Part shown: one piece after another, positions 19,225-26,845 of the stretch
How the letters are laid out: each line of letters opens with the position of its first letter
Position numbering within the stretch: position 1 is the first letter of the stretch
NCBI RefSeq assembly: GCF_015163715.1
Contig: NZ_JADDUM010000016.1
Coordinates: forward strand, 1-32,953
Source of the DNA: Pseudomonas cyclaminis
GTDB lineage: Bacteria; Pseudomonadota; Gammaproteobacteria; Pseudomonadales; Pseudomonadaceae
Length of the DNA: 32,953 bases
Reading direction: 5' to 3'
The notes under the pieces: model-generated
The model's database searches: none
What the model was told of the DNA's origin: nothing
Seen by the model: only the letters and a program-made list of their open reading frames with translations
Translations under genes and position numbers: made by a program

Positions 19225-20064
19225 TCAAGACTCCTGGCGCGCAGCCGTTACCAAGCCATCAAGGGTTGAATCAAGCTGAGGGTGAACCGGCACGCGAATC
19301 CCGAAGGCAGTGCCCAGCACGTCCAGCAGCTCCTCGCTGCTCCGGATCACGCGCTTGTCACTCGGTCGATCCAGGTAGTGAATCGCATAGTGGGCGTTGT
19401 TCAAGGTGTGGCGTTCGCCCGCTGCCAGCCGTGCGACTTTCAATTGGCCCAGGAACGGCGAACCTGGATGGGTCGAGACGTACCAGTTGCCGATTTCGTA
19501 ATCGATGACCGCCTGCACTTGCAGGTCGAACACATACAAGCCACGCCACTCCCCCGCGACCTCGGCCCACAAGGTGTAGCTGCCCTCCTGCTCATTGAGC
19601 GTCAGGCGATACGGCTCATGGGCCGTGGCCTGCACGGCTTGCGTGTCCAACAGCAACGGACTGCTGGGCACCATGCCGCCAAAGCCCACGTCGGTGATGT
19701 AGCGCACACCGTCCAGGGTGACCAGGCTCAGGCGGTGGGTGCGCGCCGTACGTGCGTCCGGCGGGCCCCCCATGACCACCCGCCCGGTAATGCCGCGCGC
19801 GTCAAAGCCCAGTTCCTGCAACAGCGCCAGGAACATCTGGTTCAGTTCATAGCAATACCCGCCGCGCCCATCGAACAAGACTTTGTGCTCGACACTCGGC
19901 AAGTCTATCGGCACCGGCAAGTGCAGCAGGGTCGACAGGCTTTCAAACGCGAAGGTGCACACATGGCGCAGTTGCAGATCCCGCAGGGTCTGCAGGGTGG
20001 GCGGCGGCGGCGAATCGTAACCCAGGCGTTGCAGGTACAGACGGCTATGGTTCAGGCGGGGCAT
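19225..20064 (-). CDS. Arylamine N-acetyltransferase
   Basis: Transfers an acetyl group from acetyl-CoA to arylamines and hydrazines through a Cys-His-Asp triad, in the cytoplasm. The 279-residue protein has all three: Cys71 in GRGGYCYELN, His110 in ARTHRLSLV and Asp125 in YITDVGFGG. Length and motifs fit bacterial NATs. I chose ATG 20064 because AAGGA lies 7 bp upstream; a GTG six codons earlier would overlap that ribosome-binding site. It is the last plus-minus divergent partner of the small gene at 20185 and is separated by 123 bp from the next minus-strand gene, so probably monocistronic. Its natural substrate cannot be read from the sequence. Confidence 0.93.
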   Translation of the reverse strand: MPRLNHSRLYLQRLGYDSPPPPTLQTLRDLQLRHVCTFAFESLSTLLHLPVPIDLPSVEHKVLFDGRGGYCYELNQMFLALLQELGFDARGITGRVVMGGPPDARTARTHRLSLVTLDGVRYITDVGFGGMVPSSPLLLDTQAVQATAHEPYRLTLNEQEGSYTLWAEVAGEWRGLYVFDLQVQAVIDYEIGNWYVSTHPGSPFLGQLKVARLAAGERHTLNNAHYAIHYLDRPSDKRVIRSSEELLDVLGTAFGIRVPVHPQLDSTLDGLVTAARQES

Positions 20065-20184
20065 GGCACGGTCCTTGGGCACACGAAGAGAGCGCCACTA
20101 TGCCGCGCCGGTGTGCAGGTTGTCATTTTGAATGAACCTTTTTGAACGCTCCAGCCTCCATTTATAACAAGACAGGGAGGCAAC

Positions 20185-20421
20185 ATGAGTACCGCAAAAA
20201 TCTACACCATCCACTACCAACTGCACGGTCAACCGAAGTCCTTTGTCGTACGCGCCGAGGTGATGAACAACGCCGAAGCCTGGCACTGGGCTGCGGTCGA
20301 TGCTGATATTGCCCATGTCAGCCGCATCGGCCGCGTTGGCCACGAGCAGGTGAAAAAAACCACCCGGCCCTGGGCCGAAAAGTACGGCATCACTGATGTC
20401 AGCTGGACACCCCCCAAATAA
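20185..20421 (+). CDS. Small conserved Pseudomonas-type protein (possibly DUF6555)
   Basis: A 78-residue soluble protein without signal or membrane segment. The ribosome-binding site GGGAGG at ideal spacing and a hairpin just after the stop support a real gene. It resembles from memory a short family of pseudomonad proteins (YTIHYQLHGQPKSFVVRAE, then WHWAAVDA, ending in WAEKYGITDVSW) annotated as DUF6555; that name is tentative. Function is unknown. It is transcribed away from the N-acetyltransferase gene and towards the small charged genes. Confidence 0.75.
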   Translation: MSTAKIYTIHYQLHGQPKSFVVRAEVMNNAEAWHWAAVDADIAHVSRIGRVGHEQVKKTTRPWAEKYGITDVSWTPPK

Positions 20422-20426
20422 ACAAA

Positions 20427-20448
20427 GGCCCCGCTCGATGGCGGGGCC
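20427..20448. terminator. Bidirectional terminator hairpin
   Basis: GGCCCCGC (20427-20434) and GCGGGGCC (20441-20448) form a perfect 8-bp stem with a 6-nt loop. It lies between two converging genes. On the minus strand it is followed by a T-rich tract (TTTGTTTATTT), so it acts best for the leftward transcript. Confidence 0.75.
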
Positions 20449-20466
20449 TGATTACCGATGACGCTG

Positions 20467-20667
20467 TTATTTCTTCAAGTCGCCCAACGGATCGTAGGGC
20501 GGCTTTTTTTTCGCTTCGTCGTTGTGCTTTTTATCCAGCGGGGCGATGGCCGGGCCTACCGGATCAACCTGCGGATCAGCCACATCCGGCGAGTCTGGAT
20601 CAAATCCCAGCTCATCCTTGCCGCTGGCGTGTTCGTTGGAAGGGGGCCCATCCGAGTGCTTGTTCAT
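20467..20667 (-). CDS. Small hydrophilic Asp/Pro/Lys-rich protein
   Basis: A 66-residue protein with no hydrophobic segment, rich in Asp, Pro, Lys and Glu, and very likely disordered (DPDSPDVADPQVDPVG, then DKKHNDEAKKKPPYDPLGDLKK). A clear ribosome-binding site AGGAG precedes ATG 20667. It lies 12 bp after the stop of another small charged gene, so the two probably share a transcript ending at 20427. No function is recognised. Confidence 0.7.
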   Translation of the reverse strand: MNKHSDGPPSNEHASGKDELGFDPDSPDVADPQVDPVGPAIAPLDKKHNDEAKKKPPYDPLGDLKK

Positions 20668-20679
20668 CGTGGTCTCCTG

Positions 20680-20859
20680 TTATAGCGGGCGAGCTTTGTC
20701 GTGGAGGTTTTCCAGGTCTTCTTCGACGCGCTGCACATCATCATGATCGTCACGTTCTTTCGGATCATTGGGGCGCAAGGCATCGTTGTCGCGCTCTTCT
20801 TCACCGGGTGTGCGGTCAGGGTCGGGTGTACCGGGTGGTGGTTGCTTGTATTCGGGCAT
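20680..20859 (-). CDS. Small highly charged protein, first gene of a two-gene unit
   Basis: A 59-residue protein beginning MPEYKQPPPGTPDPDRTPGE and ending ENLHDKARPL. It is rich in Asp, Glu, Arg and Pro, without hydrophobic or Cys residues that would suggest a fold or metal site. ATG 20859 is preceded by GAGGTGA at good spacing. The shared charge character and 12-bp spacing with the next gene suggest a functional pair, perhaps stress-related, but that is inference only. Confidence 0.65.
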   Translation of the reverse strand: MPEYKQPPPGTPDPDRTPGEEERDNDALRPNDPKERDDHDDVQRVEEDLENLHDKARPL

Positions 20860-20992
20860 GGTCGTTCACCTCAAGGGGACTTCACCGATTTAGAGAAACT
20901 GCCACAGATCATGGTTCAACTTGATTGCCCCACTGCTGACCGCTGACCATGAGAAGATGCCCCACCCTACCCGCTCTGGAGACCTGACCCGG

Positions 20993-21514
20993 ATGTTCGA
21001 GCTCAAACCCTGCGACCCCGCTGTCTACCGCCAACAGACCCGCCGCAGCACGCTGATTGTGGCCGTGGTGTTCCTGACCCTGGCCATGGTGCTGTCGAGC
21101 CTGGCAGTGATGCTGTTCGGCGAGCCCGGCGGCGATAACTTTCGCTTCAATGTCGGCGGTGTGTTCGCTGGAGTGTTGATCACCGTCGCCCTGGTGCGTG
21201 GCCCGTTCTGGTCCCAGTCGTGGTTGGCTGCGGCGGTGTATGGGTGGCAGCTCAAGCGCAACCTGATGCGCGTGACCAATGTGATGCACAAGGTCACCGA
21301 ACACGTGCAGGCCAATGATCCGACGGCCATGAAAGTGCTGCGTTTCTACCACCTGGGGCTGACGCAGATGCATGCCCTGGACGCCAACTCCAGCGCCCAG
21401 GCGCAACTGGTCGGCGAAATGGATGCGCATCAAGCCAGGATGCAGGCGCTGGGAATCGACACCGAACAGACCCGTTTCGACCCCACGTGGCTGGACGGTT
21501 TCAAAAACACTTGA
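20993..21514 (+). CDS. DUF3087-like inner-membrane protein
   Basis: A 173-residue protein with two hydrophobic segments near the N-terminus (about 20-42 and 53-70) and a soluble C-terminal helical region. From memory the pattern MFELKPCDPAVYRQQTRRS, then GGDNFRFNVGGVFAGVL, fits the DUF3087 family. I prefer ATG 20993, with GGAGA about 10 bp upstream, over ATG 20957, whose extra 12 residues look unstructured. The stop lies one base from the stop of the converging MFS gene, with no terminator between them, so the transcripts must overlap. Function unknown. Confidence 0.75.
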   Translation: MFELKPCDPAVYRQQTRRSTLIVAVVFLTLAMVLSSLAVMLFGEPGGDNFRFNVGGVFAGVLITVALVRGPFWSQSWLAAAVYGWQLKRNLMRVTNVMHKVTEHVQANDPTAMKVLRFYHLGLTQMHALDANSSAQAQLVGEMDAHQARMQALGIDTEQTRFDPTWLDGFKNT

Positions 21515-21515
21515 G

Positions 21516-22637
21516 TCATCTGCCCCGCCAGCAGAACAGCGCACTCACCGCAATCGCCGCCCCTGCCACGCCAAACACCAGCGGCGCCGAGGCCACCGGC
21601 AACAGCAAACCCGCCAGCAGCGGCCCCAGGCCCGCGCCGATGTCGCGCCAGACCGCATTCGACGCCAGCGCCGAGACCCGCATCGAACCGGGGTTGCGCT
21701 CGGCGACCAAAGTGGTCACCAAGGGCAGTTGCAACGCACGCAGCACCAGCACCGCTGCCGCGCCGACAATCACCCAGTAGCTGCCGAATGCGCTCAAGGC
21801 CAGGGCGCTCATAAACGAAAACAGCAGCAACATCGAGGTGGCGCCGAACCGCTGCGCCGCACGACCGCCCAGGGGGCTCAAGAGCATTTCCGAGACGTAG
21901 CGCAGTGCCATCAAGCCGCCAGCAATCAGTACCGCGTCACCGCCGAGGATTTTCTGCGCCTGGATCGACAGGCCAAAGATAAACAGCCCGTCCAGCGCCA
22001 CGCCCTCGATAAACGACCACAGTGCCACGCTGTCCGGCCACTTGAAGCGCCGCCCCGGTGTGCTGTGCAAATCATGCCCGGCGCTGGGCAAACCACGCGC
22101 CATCCACAGGCCTGCCAGGCAGCAACCGGCGAGTATCACAAAGATCGGACGCGGCCCGGCCCATAGCGTCAGCCACCCACCAAGCGGTAATGCCAGCATT
22201 GGCCCCCAGGCGATCAAGGCCCGCGAACGCCCGGCCCGGCGTGCGGCGCCCTCCGGCTCTGCGGTGGCCAATACCTGGGTCGACAGGTTCAACGCGGCAA
22301 AACACAAGCCCCACACCAGTCGCAATCCGAGCAACGCAGCGAAGCCGGACAGCACCGAGTTGCCCAAGGCACACAGCGTGGCGGCACCGGCGGCAATCAT
22401 GCAGGTCAGGCGATCACCGTTGCGCGCATAGAAATTCAGCACATGCCGGTAGCCGAAAATCCGCACCAGACGGTTGGCCGCCAGCAACACGCCGGCTTGG
22501 GCCAGGGTGATGCCGAAGGCCTGGGACTCCATGGGCAACAACAGGTAGAGCAACACGTCGCTGGGCAGGCATAACGCCAGGGTCAACGCGGCGCGGCGGG
22601 AGGTGGTGTCGGCAGTGCGTTGCGCCTGGCTGGACAT
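21516..22637 (-). CDS. MFS transporter, 12-helix type
   Basis: A 373-residue, strongly hydrophobic protein with a central loop near residue 200 (SAGHDLHSTPGRRFKW) dividing two sets of about six helices. It looks like a drug or metabolite exporter of the major facilitator superfamily; a typical motif A is not obvious, and the substrate cannot be inferred. Length is slightly short for the family. The ribosome-binding site is weak. It lies 70 bp downstream of the next MFS gene on the same strand with no clear terminator between, so they may be co-transcribed. Confidence 0.8.
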   Translation of the reverse strand: MSSQAQRTADTTSRRAALTLALCLPSDVLLYLLLPMESQAFGITLAQAGVLLAANRLVRIFGYRHVLNFYARNGDRLTCMIAAGAATLCALGNSVLSGFAALLGLRLVWGLCFAALNLSTQVLATAEPEGAARRAGRSRALIAWGPMLALPLGGWLTLWAGPRPIFVILAGCCLAGLWMARGLPSAGHDLHSTPGRRFKWPDSVALWSFIEGVALDGLFIFGLSIQAQKILGGDAVLIAGGLMALRYVSEMLLSPLGGRAAQRFGATSMLLLFSFMSALALSAFGSYWVIVGAAAVLVLRALQLPLVTTLVAERNPGSMRVSALASNAVWRDIGAGLGPLLAGLLLPVASAPLVFGVAGAAIAVSALFCWRGR

Positions 22638-22707
22638 AAATCTGAAACATCCCGAAATATTCAGGTCGCCAAGGTAGCCTCTCCGAACCGCGTTTTACAA
22701 CGCCCCG

Positions 22708-24072
22708 CTACGCTTTTTTCCCATAGGGCAGCAAACGCAAACCGCTGGCCACGCTGCCTGCCAGCGCAAAGGCACAGCCCAGCCACAACGCCGCGTGCGG
22801 ACCGCCGGCCTGTGACAGGTGGAAACACAACGCCACCAGCGATGCGCCCAGCGTCTGCCCCAGCAAGCGTGAAATCGCCACGATGCCACTGGCCCCGCCG
22901 CTACGCGCCAGCGGGGCACTGGTCATCAAGGCCTTGAGATTGGGCGACTGGAAAAAGCCAAAACCGGCGCCGCACAACGCCATGCGCCAACCGATATCGA
23001 AGGCTGATGCGCCGCTGCCCAAGGTCGCCAACGCGGCCATCCCCACGCTCAACATCAACAGGCCGATGCCGCACAGCAGGCCAAGGGACACACGGTCGGC
23101 CAGTCGGCCGGCAACCAGCGCCATCACCGCCACCACAGCCGGCCACGGCGTCATCAGGAAACCGGTTTCCACCTGGCTATGGCCAAGCACTGCCTGCAAC
23201 AGAAACGGCAGCGACACAAAGGCCAGGCCCTGGGCACTGAAGGCGCAGATCGCGGTGACAGAAGACAAGGCAAACAGCGGCCGCTTGAACAGATCCAGGG
23301 CCAGCATCGGCGCCGGATGACCGGCCTGGCGACGCAGCAACAACCCGCCGCACAGCAGCGCCACCGCAATCAAGCCCAAGGTCAGTGCGGCTTGAGCGCC
23401 GTGCACTGCCGTGCCCAGGCCCAACACCAACAAGGCGAACAAACCTGCACATAACACGGCTGCCAGTCGGTCGAACGCGTGCCCGGTGATGGGCAGCGTC
23501 GGTAATGAACGCACGCCGAGTGCCAGGGCCAACAACCCCAGCGGCACATTGATCAGGTACAGCCAGTGCCACGTTGCCACTGACAGGATCGCCGACGCGG
23601 CAGTCGGCCCCAAGGTAAACGCCAACCCCACCACCAACGAGTTGTAGCCGAGGCCGCGCCCAAGCATTTTCGAAGGGTAGATATGCCGCAGCAACGCCGT
23701 GTTCACGCTCATGATCGCCGCTGCCCCCAGCCCTTGCACCACCCGCGCCGCGGTGAGGGTTTCCAGCGAACCGGCCAACCCGCAAAACAGCGACGAGACG
23801 ATAAACAGCAGCAAGCCGCCCAGGTACACGCGGCGATGCCCAAGCACGTCACTCAGCGACGCAAACGGCAGCACCGTGGCAATAATCGCCAACTGGTAGG
23901 CATTGACCACCCAGATCACCGAGGCCGAATCGGTGCCGATCCCCTCGGCCAGGGTAGGCAATGCCGTGTTGACGATGGCCGTGTCCAGGGTCGCCATGCC
24001 GATCCCCAGGGAGATCGCGATTACGGCCGGCAGGCGTTTATTGAGAGGCAGGCCATCGGCGGCAGAAGACAT
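22708..24072 (-). CDS. MFS drug-efflux-type transporter (DHA2/EmrB-like, 14 helices)
   Basis: A 454-residue membrane protein. Its N-terminal helix has LDTAIVNTALPTLAEGIG, the usual motif D1-like start of the DHA2 family. Motif A-like SDVLGHRRVYLGG follows helix 2, and motif C-like GPTAASAIL lies in helix 5, the antiporter signature. These features point to a proton-coupled exporter of drugs or other hydrophobic compounds. The family usually has 14 helices. It follows the Dyp peroxidase gene by 66 bp on the same strand. The start is preceded by GGAT. Confidence 0.87.
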   Translation of the reverse strand: MSSAADGLPLNKRLPAVIAISLGIGMATLDTAIVNTALPTLAEGIGTDSASVIWVVNAYQLAIIATVLPFASLSDVLGHRRVYLGGLLLFIVSSLFCGLAGSLETLTAARVVQGLGAAAIMSVNTALLRHIYPSKMLGRGLGYNSLVVGLAFTLGPTAASAILSVATWHWLYLINVPLGLLALALGVRSLPTLPITGHAFDRLAAVLCAGLFALLVLGLGTAVHGAQAALTLGLIAVALLCGGLLLRRQAGHPAPMLALDLFKRPLFALSSVTAICAFSAQGLAFVSLPFLLQAVLGHSQVETGFLMTPWPAVVAVMALVAGRLADRVSLGLLCGIGLLMLSVGMAALATLGSGASAFDIGWRMALCGAGFGFFQSPNLKALMTSAPLARSGGASGIVAISRLLGQTLGASLVALCFHLSQAGGPHAALWLGCAFALAGSVASGLRLLPYGKKA

Positions 24073-24138
24073 GGGCGATCCACGCGGTTGATAAGGCTGC
24101 CAGATTAAGGGCAGCGCCGTTTTTTTTTCAGCCGTGGA

Positions 24139-25023
24139 TCAGTTGCCTGACGACAATTTCATGTTCGCCAGCGCGCTCAGGTCCAGTCGCCCCCCAATAA
24201 CCGGCGGGCACCAGTAGTAACCACCGGTCAACGGCGTACTGATGCGGTACAACCCGTCGACAATCCCGTCTTCCAACCCGCTCATGCGGCGCAGTTGGGC
24301 TTCGAATGCATCGAACGAGTGGCCGAACGCGAGGAACATCAACCCGGCCTGGCCGTTCTCGGCCCACGGCATCGAGCGGCGCACCACGAAGGCTTCCGGG
24401 GTGAAGCTTTCCTGGGCGGTGCGTTTGGTGTGGGCGGATTCGGGGGCGTCTTCCAGCTCTTCGTTGTCGCCATGGCGGCGGCCGATGATGTGGTCGCGCT
24501 CCTGGGCGGGCAAAGCGGCGAAGCCGTCGAGGTCGTGCTGCCATTGCTGGATCGCGGCGAAGCTGGCGCCGCTGTCGGTCAAGGCGGCTTCAACGGCGGC
24601 GTCGTCGTGCGGGTTTTCGGTGCCGTCCTCGTAGTCGGTGAGGTCGAAGCCGGTCTTGTAGCGGAAGCCTTCGGTCGACTGCACCAGGCTAAACGCCGGG
24701 GCGAGGGCCTTTTCATAGACGCGGCTGCGCAACAGCAGCTCACCGCGATCCACACCGTGCAGCCACACCCACAGTGCCTGCTGGGTGGATGGGTTATTCG
24801 CGCCGGGGCCGCTGACCGCCGGGAACGGGCGCAGGCCATCAATCTGTGTGCCCAGTGCGTTTACCAGCGGTTCACCGAAACCAACCACTGCCGCCGAATC
24901 CACAAGCTGCACCAGCGCGTCCAACGCGGCCGGCACAGCTTCAGGGGTTTGCACGGCAAAAAACAGATGGCGTGCCTGCAAGGGCACCGGTGCGGCAAGA
25001 ATGCCCGGCTGGTAGTGACTCAT
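24139..25023 (-). CDS. Dyp-type (dye-decolorizing) heme peroxidase, YfeX-like
   Basis: A 294-residue heme peroxidase without signal peptide, so cytoplasmic unless packed in a compartment. The catalytic Asp133 sits in TDYEDGTENP. The likely proximal heme ligand is His198 (ESAHTKRT) and the distal Arg is Arg215 (FVVRRSMPW), spaced as in YfeX. The family GxxDG motif here reads DxxDG: residue 130 is Asp instead of Gly. I chose ATG 25023 with AAGGAG 5 bp upstream; an earlier in-frame start lacks a ribosome-binding site. No encapsulin gene adjoins. It oxidises dyes and phenolics in vitro; the physiological substrate is not known. Confidence 0.92.
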   Translation of the reverse strand: MSHYQPGILAAPVPLQARHLFFAVQTPEAVPAALDALVQLVDSAAVVGFGEPLVNALGTQIDGLRPFPAVSGPGANNPSTQQALWVWLHGVDRGELLLRSRVYEKALAPAFSLVQSTEGFRYKTGFDLTDYEDGTENPHDDAAVEAALTDSGASFAAIQQWQHDLDGFAALPAQERDHIIGRRHGDNEELEDAPESAHTKRTAQESFTPEAFVVRRSMPWAENGQAGLMFLAFGHSFDAFEAQLRRMSGLEDGIVDGLYRISTPLTGGYYWCPPVIGGRLDLSALANMKLSSGN

Positions 25024-25161
25024 GTGAACTCCTTCAATAAAGGCGCGCAGTTTACCCGGCGCAAGGCGCGGTGCGTACTGCAAAGCGCACAAGCCTTGCC
25101 ATAGAGCCCTCTGTTGGGTGACTCTCTAGTCATGTTTTGCAACTATTCCAGGGGTAGCGAC

Positions 25162-26778
25162 ATGACCACCAGCAACCTGCTCGCCCAACTTTTCCCCACG
25201 TCCGTGGCCGACATTCCCGAGCAATTCCGCCTTGAAGCGCCCATTGAACAGCGTGATTACCTGGTCGATGGCCAGTTGCAGGTATGGAATGGCCCGCTGG
25301 CCCAGGTGCAGAGCCCGGTGCAATTGGGCGATCGCCGCGTGGTGATCGGCAGCACGCCGCTGCTGGACGCCGAGACCGCCCTCACTGCCCTCGACGCCGC
25401 CGTGCGCGCCTACGACCGGGGCCAGGGCGAATGGCCAACCATGCGCGTGGTGGACCGTATCCAGCATGTCGAAGCGTTTTTGCGCCGCATGCGTGAACAA
25501 CGCGATGCCGTAGTCACGCTACTGATGTGGGAAATCGGCAAGAACCTGAAGGACTCGCAGAAAGAGTTCGACCGCACCTGCGACTACATCACCGACACCA
25601 TCAATGCCCTCAAGGAGCTGGACCGTCGCAGCAGCCGCTTCGAGCTGGAACAGGACACCCTCGGGCAAATCCGCCGTGTGCCGCTGGGCGTGGCGCTGTG
25701 CATGGGCCCCTACAACTACCCGCTCAACGAGACCTTCACCACGCTGATCCCGGCGCTGATCATGGGCAACACCGTGGTGTTCAAGCCGGCCAAGCTCGGC
25801 GTGCTGCTGATCCGCCCACTGCTGGAGGCGTTTCGCGACAGCTTCCCGGCCGGGGTGATCAACGTGATCTACGGCAGTGGCCGCGAGACCGTCAGCGCGC
25901 TGATGGCCAGCGGCAAGATCGATATCTTTGCGTTCATCGGCACCAACAAAGCCGCCAGCGACCTTAAAAAACTGCACCCCAAGCCGCACCGCTTGCGTGC
26001 CGCCTTGGGTCTGGACGCAAAAAATCCCGGCATCGTGCTGCCCGAGGTGGACCTGGACAATGCCGTCAGCGAAGCGGTCACCGGCTCGTTGTCTTTCAAC
26101 GGCCAGCGCTGCACCGCGTTGAAAATCCTGTTTGTGCATGAGGATGTCGTCGAGCGCTTTATCGAGAAATTCAACGCCAAACTGTCGACCCTCAAACCCG
26201 GCATGCCATGGGAAGACGGCGTGTCGCTGACGCCGCTGCCGGAAGTGGGCAAGGTGGACTACCTCAACGAACTGGTGGCCGATGCGCAACAACACGGCGC
26301 CCAGGTGGTGAATGCCAACGGCGGCACCAGCCGTGGGTCTTTCTTCTACCCCGCCGTGCTGTACCCGGTGAACCCGCAGATGCGCGTGTACCACGAAGAA
26401 CAGTTCGGCCCGGTGGTGCCGATCGTGCCCTACCGCGACCTGGAGACAGTGATCGAGTACGTGCTCGACTCGGACTTCGGCCAGCAACTGAGCATTTTCG
26501 GCACCAACGCCGTGGCCGTCGGGCGCCTGGTCGACACCTTTGCCAACCAGGTCGGCCGGATCAATATCAACGCCCAGTGCCAGCGCGGGCCGGACACCTT
26601 CCCGTTCAACGGGCGCAAGAACTCGGCCGAGGGCACGTTGTCGGTGCATGACGCCCTGCGCGTGTTCTCGATCCGCACCCTGGTGGCCACCAAGTTCCAG
26701 GAAAGCAACAAGGCGCTGGTCAGCGACATCCTGCGCAACCGTGATTCGAGTTTCCTGACCACTGACTACATTTTCTAA
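25162..26778 (+). CDS. NADP-dependent glyceraldehyde-3-phosphate dehydrogenase-like aldehyde dehydrogenase
   Basis: A 538-residue aldehyde-dehydrogenase-fold protein resembling the long GapN-type enzymes of pseudomonads, which would oxidise glyceraldehyde-3-phosphate directly to 3-phosphoglycerate with NADP. The Rossmann-type part has GPYNYPLNETFTTLIPALIMGN and VFKPAK; the nucleophile is Cys317 in FNGQRCTALK. The usual ELGGK general-base motif is replaced by LGLDAKNP: position 283, exactly 34 residues before Cys317, is Gly instead of Glu. ATG 25162 follows AGGGG; earlier starts lack a ribosome-binding site. It is divergent from the peroxidase gene and followed by a REP. The substrate is inferred from overall resemblance only. 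Confidence 0.85.
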   Translation: MTTSNLLAQLFPTSVADIPEQFRLEAPIEQRDYLVDGQLQVWNGPLAQVQSPVQLGDRRVVIGSTPLLDAETALTALDAAVRAYDRGQGEWPTMRVVDRIQHVEAFLRRMREQRDAVVTLLMWEIGKNLKDSQKEFDRTCDYITDTINALKELDRRSSRFELEQDTLGQIRRVPLGVALCMGPYNYPLNETFTTLIPALIMGNTVVFKPAKLGVLLIRPLLEAFRDSFPAGVINVIYGSGRETVSALMASGKIDIFAFIGTNKAASDLKKLHPKPHRLRAALGLDAKNPGIVLPEVDLDNAVSEAVTGSLSFNGQRCTALKILFVHEDVVERFIEKFNAKLSTLKPGMPWEDGVSLTPLPEVGKVDYLNELVADAQQHGAQVVNANGGTSRGSFFYPAVLYPVNPQMRVYHEEQFGPVVPIVPYRDLETVIEYVLDSDFGQQLSIFGTNAVAVGRLVDTFANQVGRININAQCQRGPDTFPFNGRKNSAEGTLSVHDALRVFSIRTLVATKFQESNKALVSDILRNRDSSFLTTDYIF

Positions 26779-26800
26779 GTTCACCTCGGTCAAAAAAAGG

Positions 26801-26824
26801 TGGGAGGGGGCAAGCCCCCTCCCA
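26801..26824. repeat. REP palindrome downstream of the GapN-like gene
   Basis: Perfect 10-bp arms TGGGAGGGGG (26801-26810) and CCCCCTCCCA (26815-26824) around CAAG. The same core as the element at the window start. It lies 23 bp after the stop of the dehydrogenase gene and could also protect or end its mRNA. Confidence 0.85.
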
Positions 26825-26845
26825 CATTGGACCGGGTTTTCCCTG

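Noticed and set aside
24105..24128. Terminator with a nine-T run between the peroxidase and MFS genes
   Set aside because: The T run is on the plus strand, but both neighbouring genes are on the minus strand; the stem is only about 6 bp and separated from the T run.
24139..25023. Encapsulin-packaged peroxidase
   Set aside because: No encapsulin gene adjoins and no typical C-terminal cargo peptide is evident.
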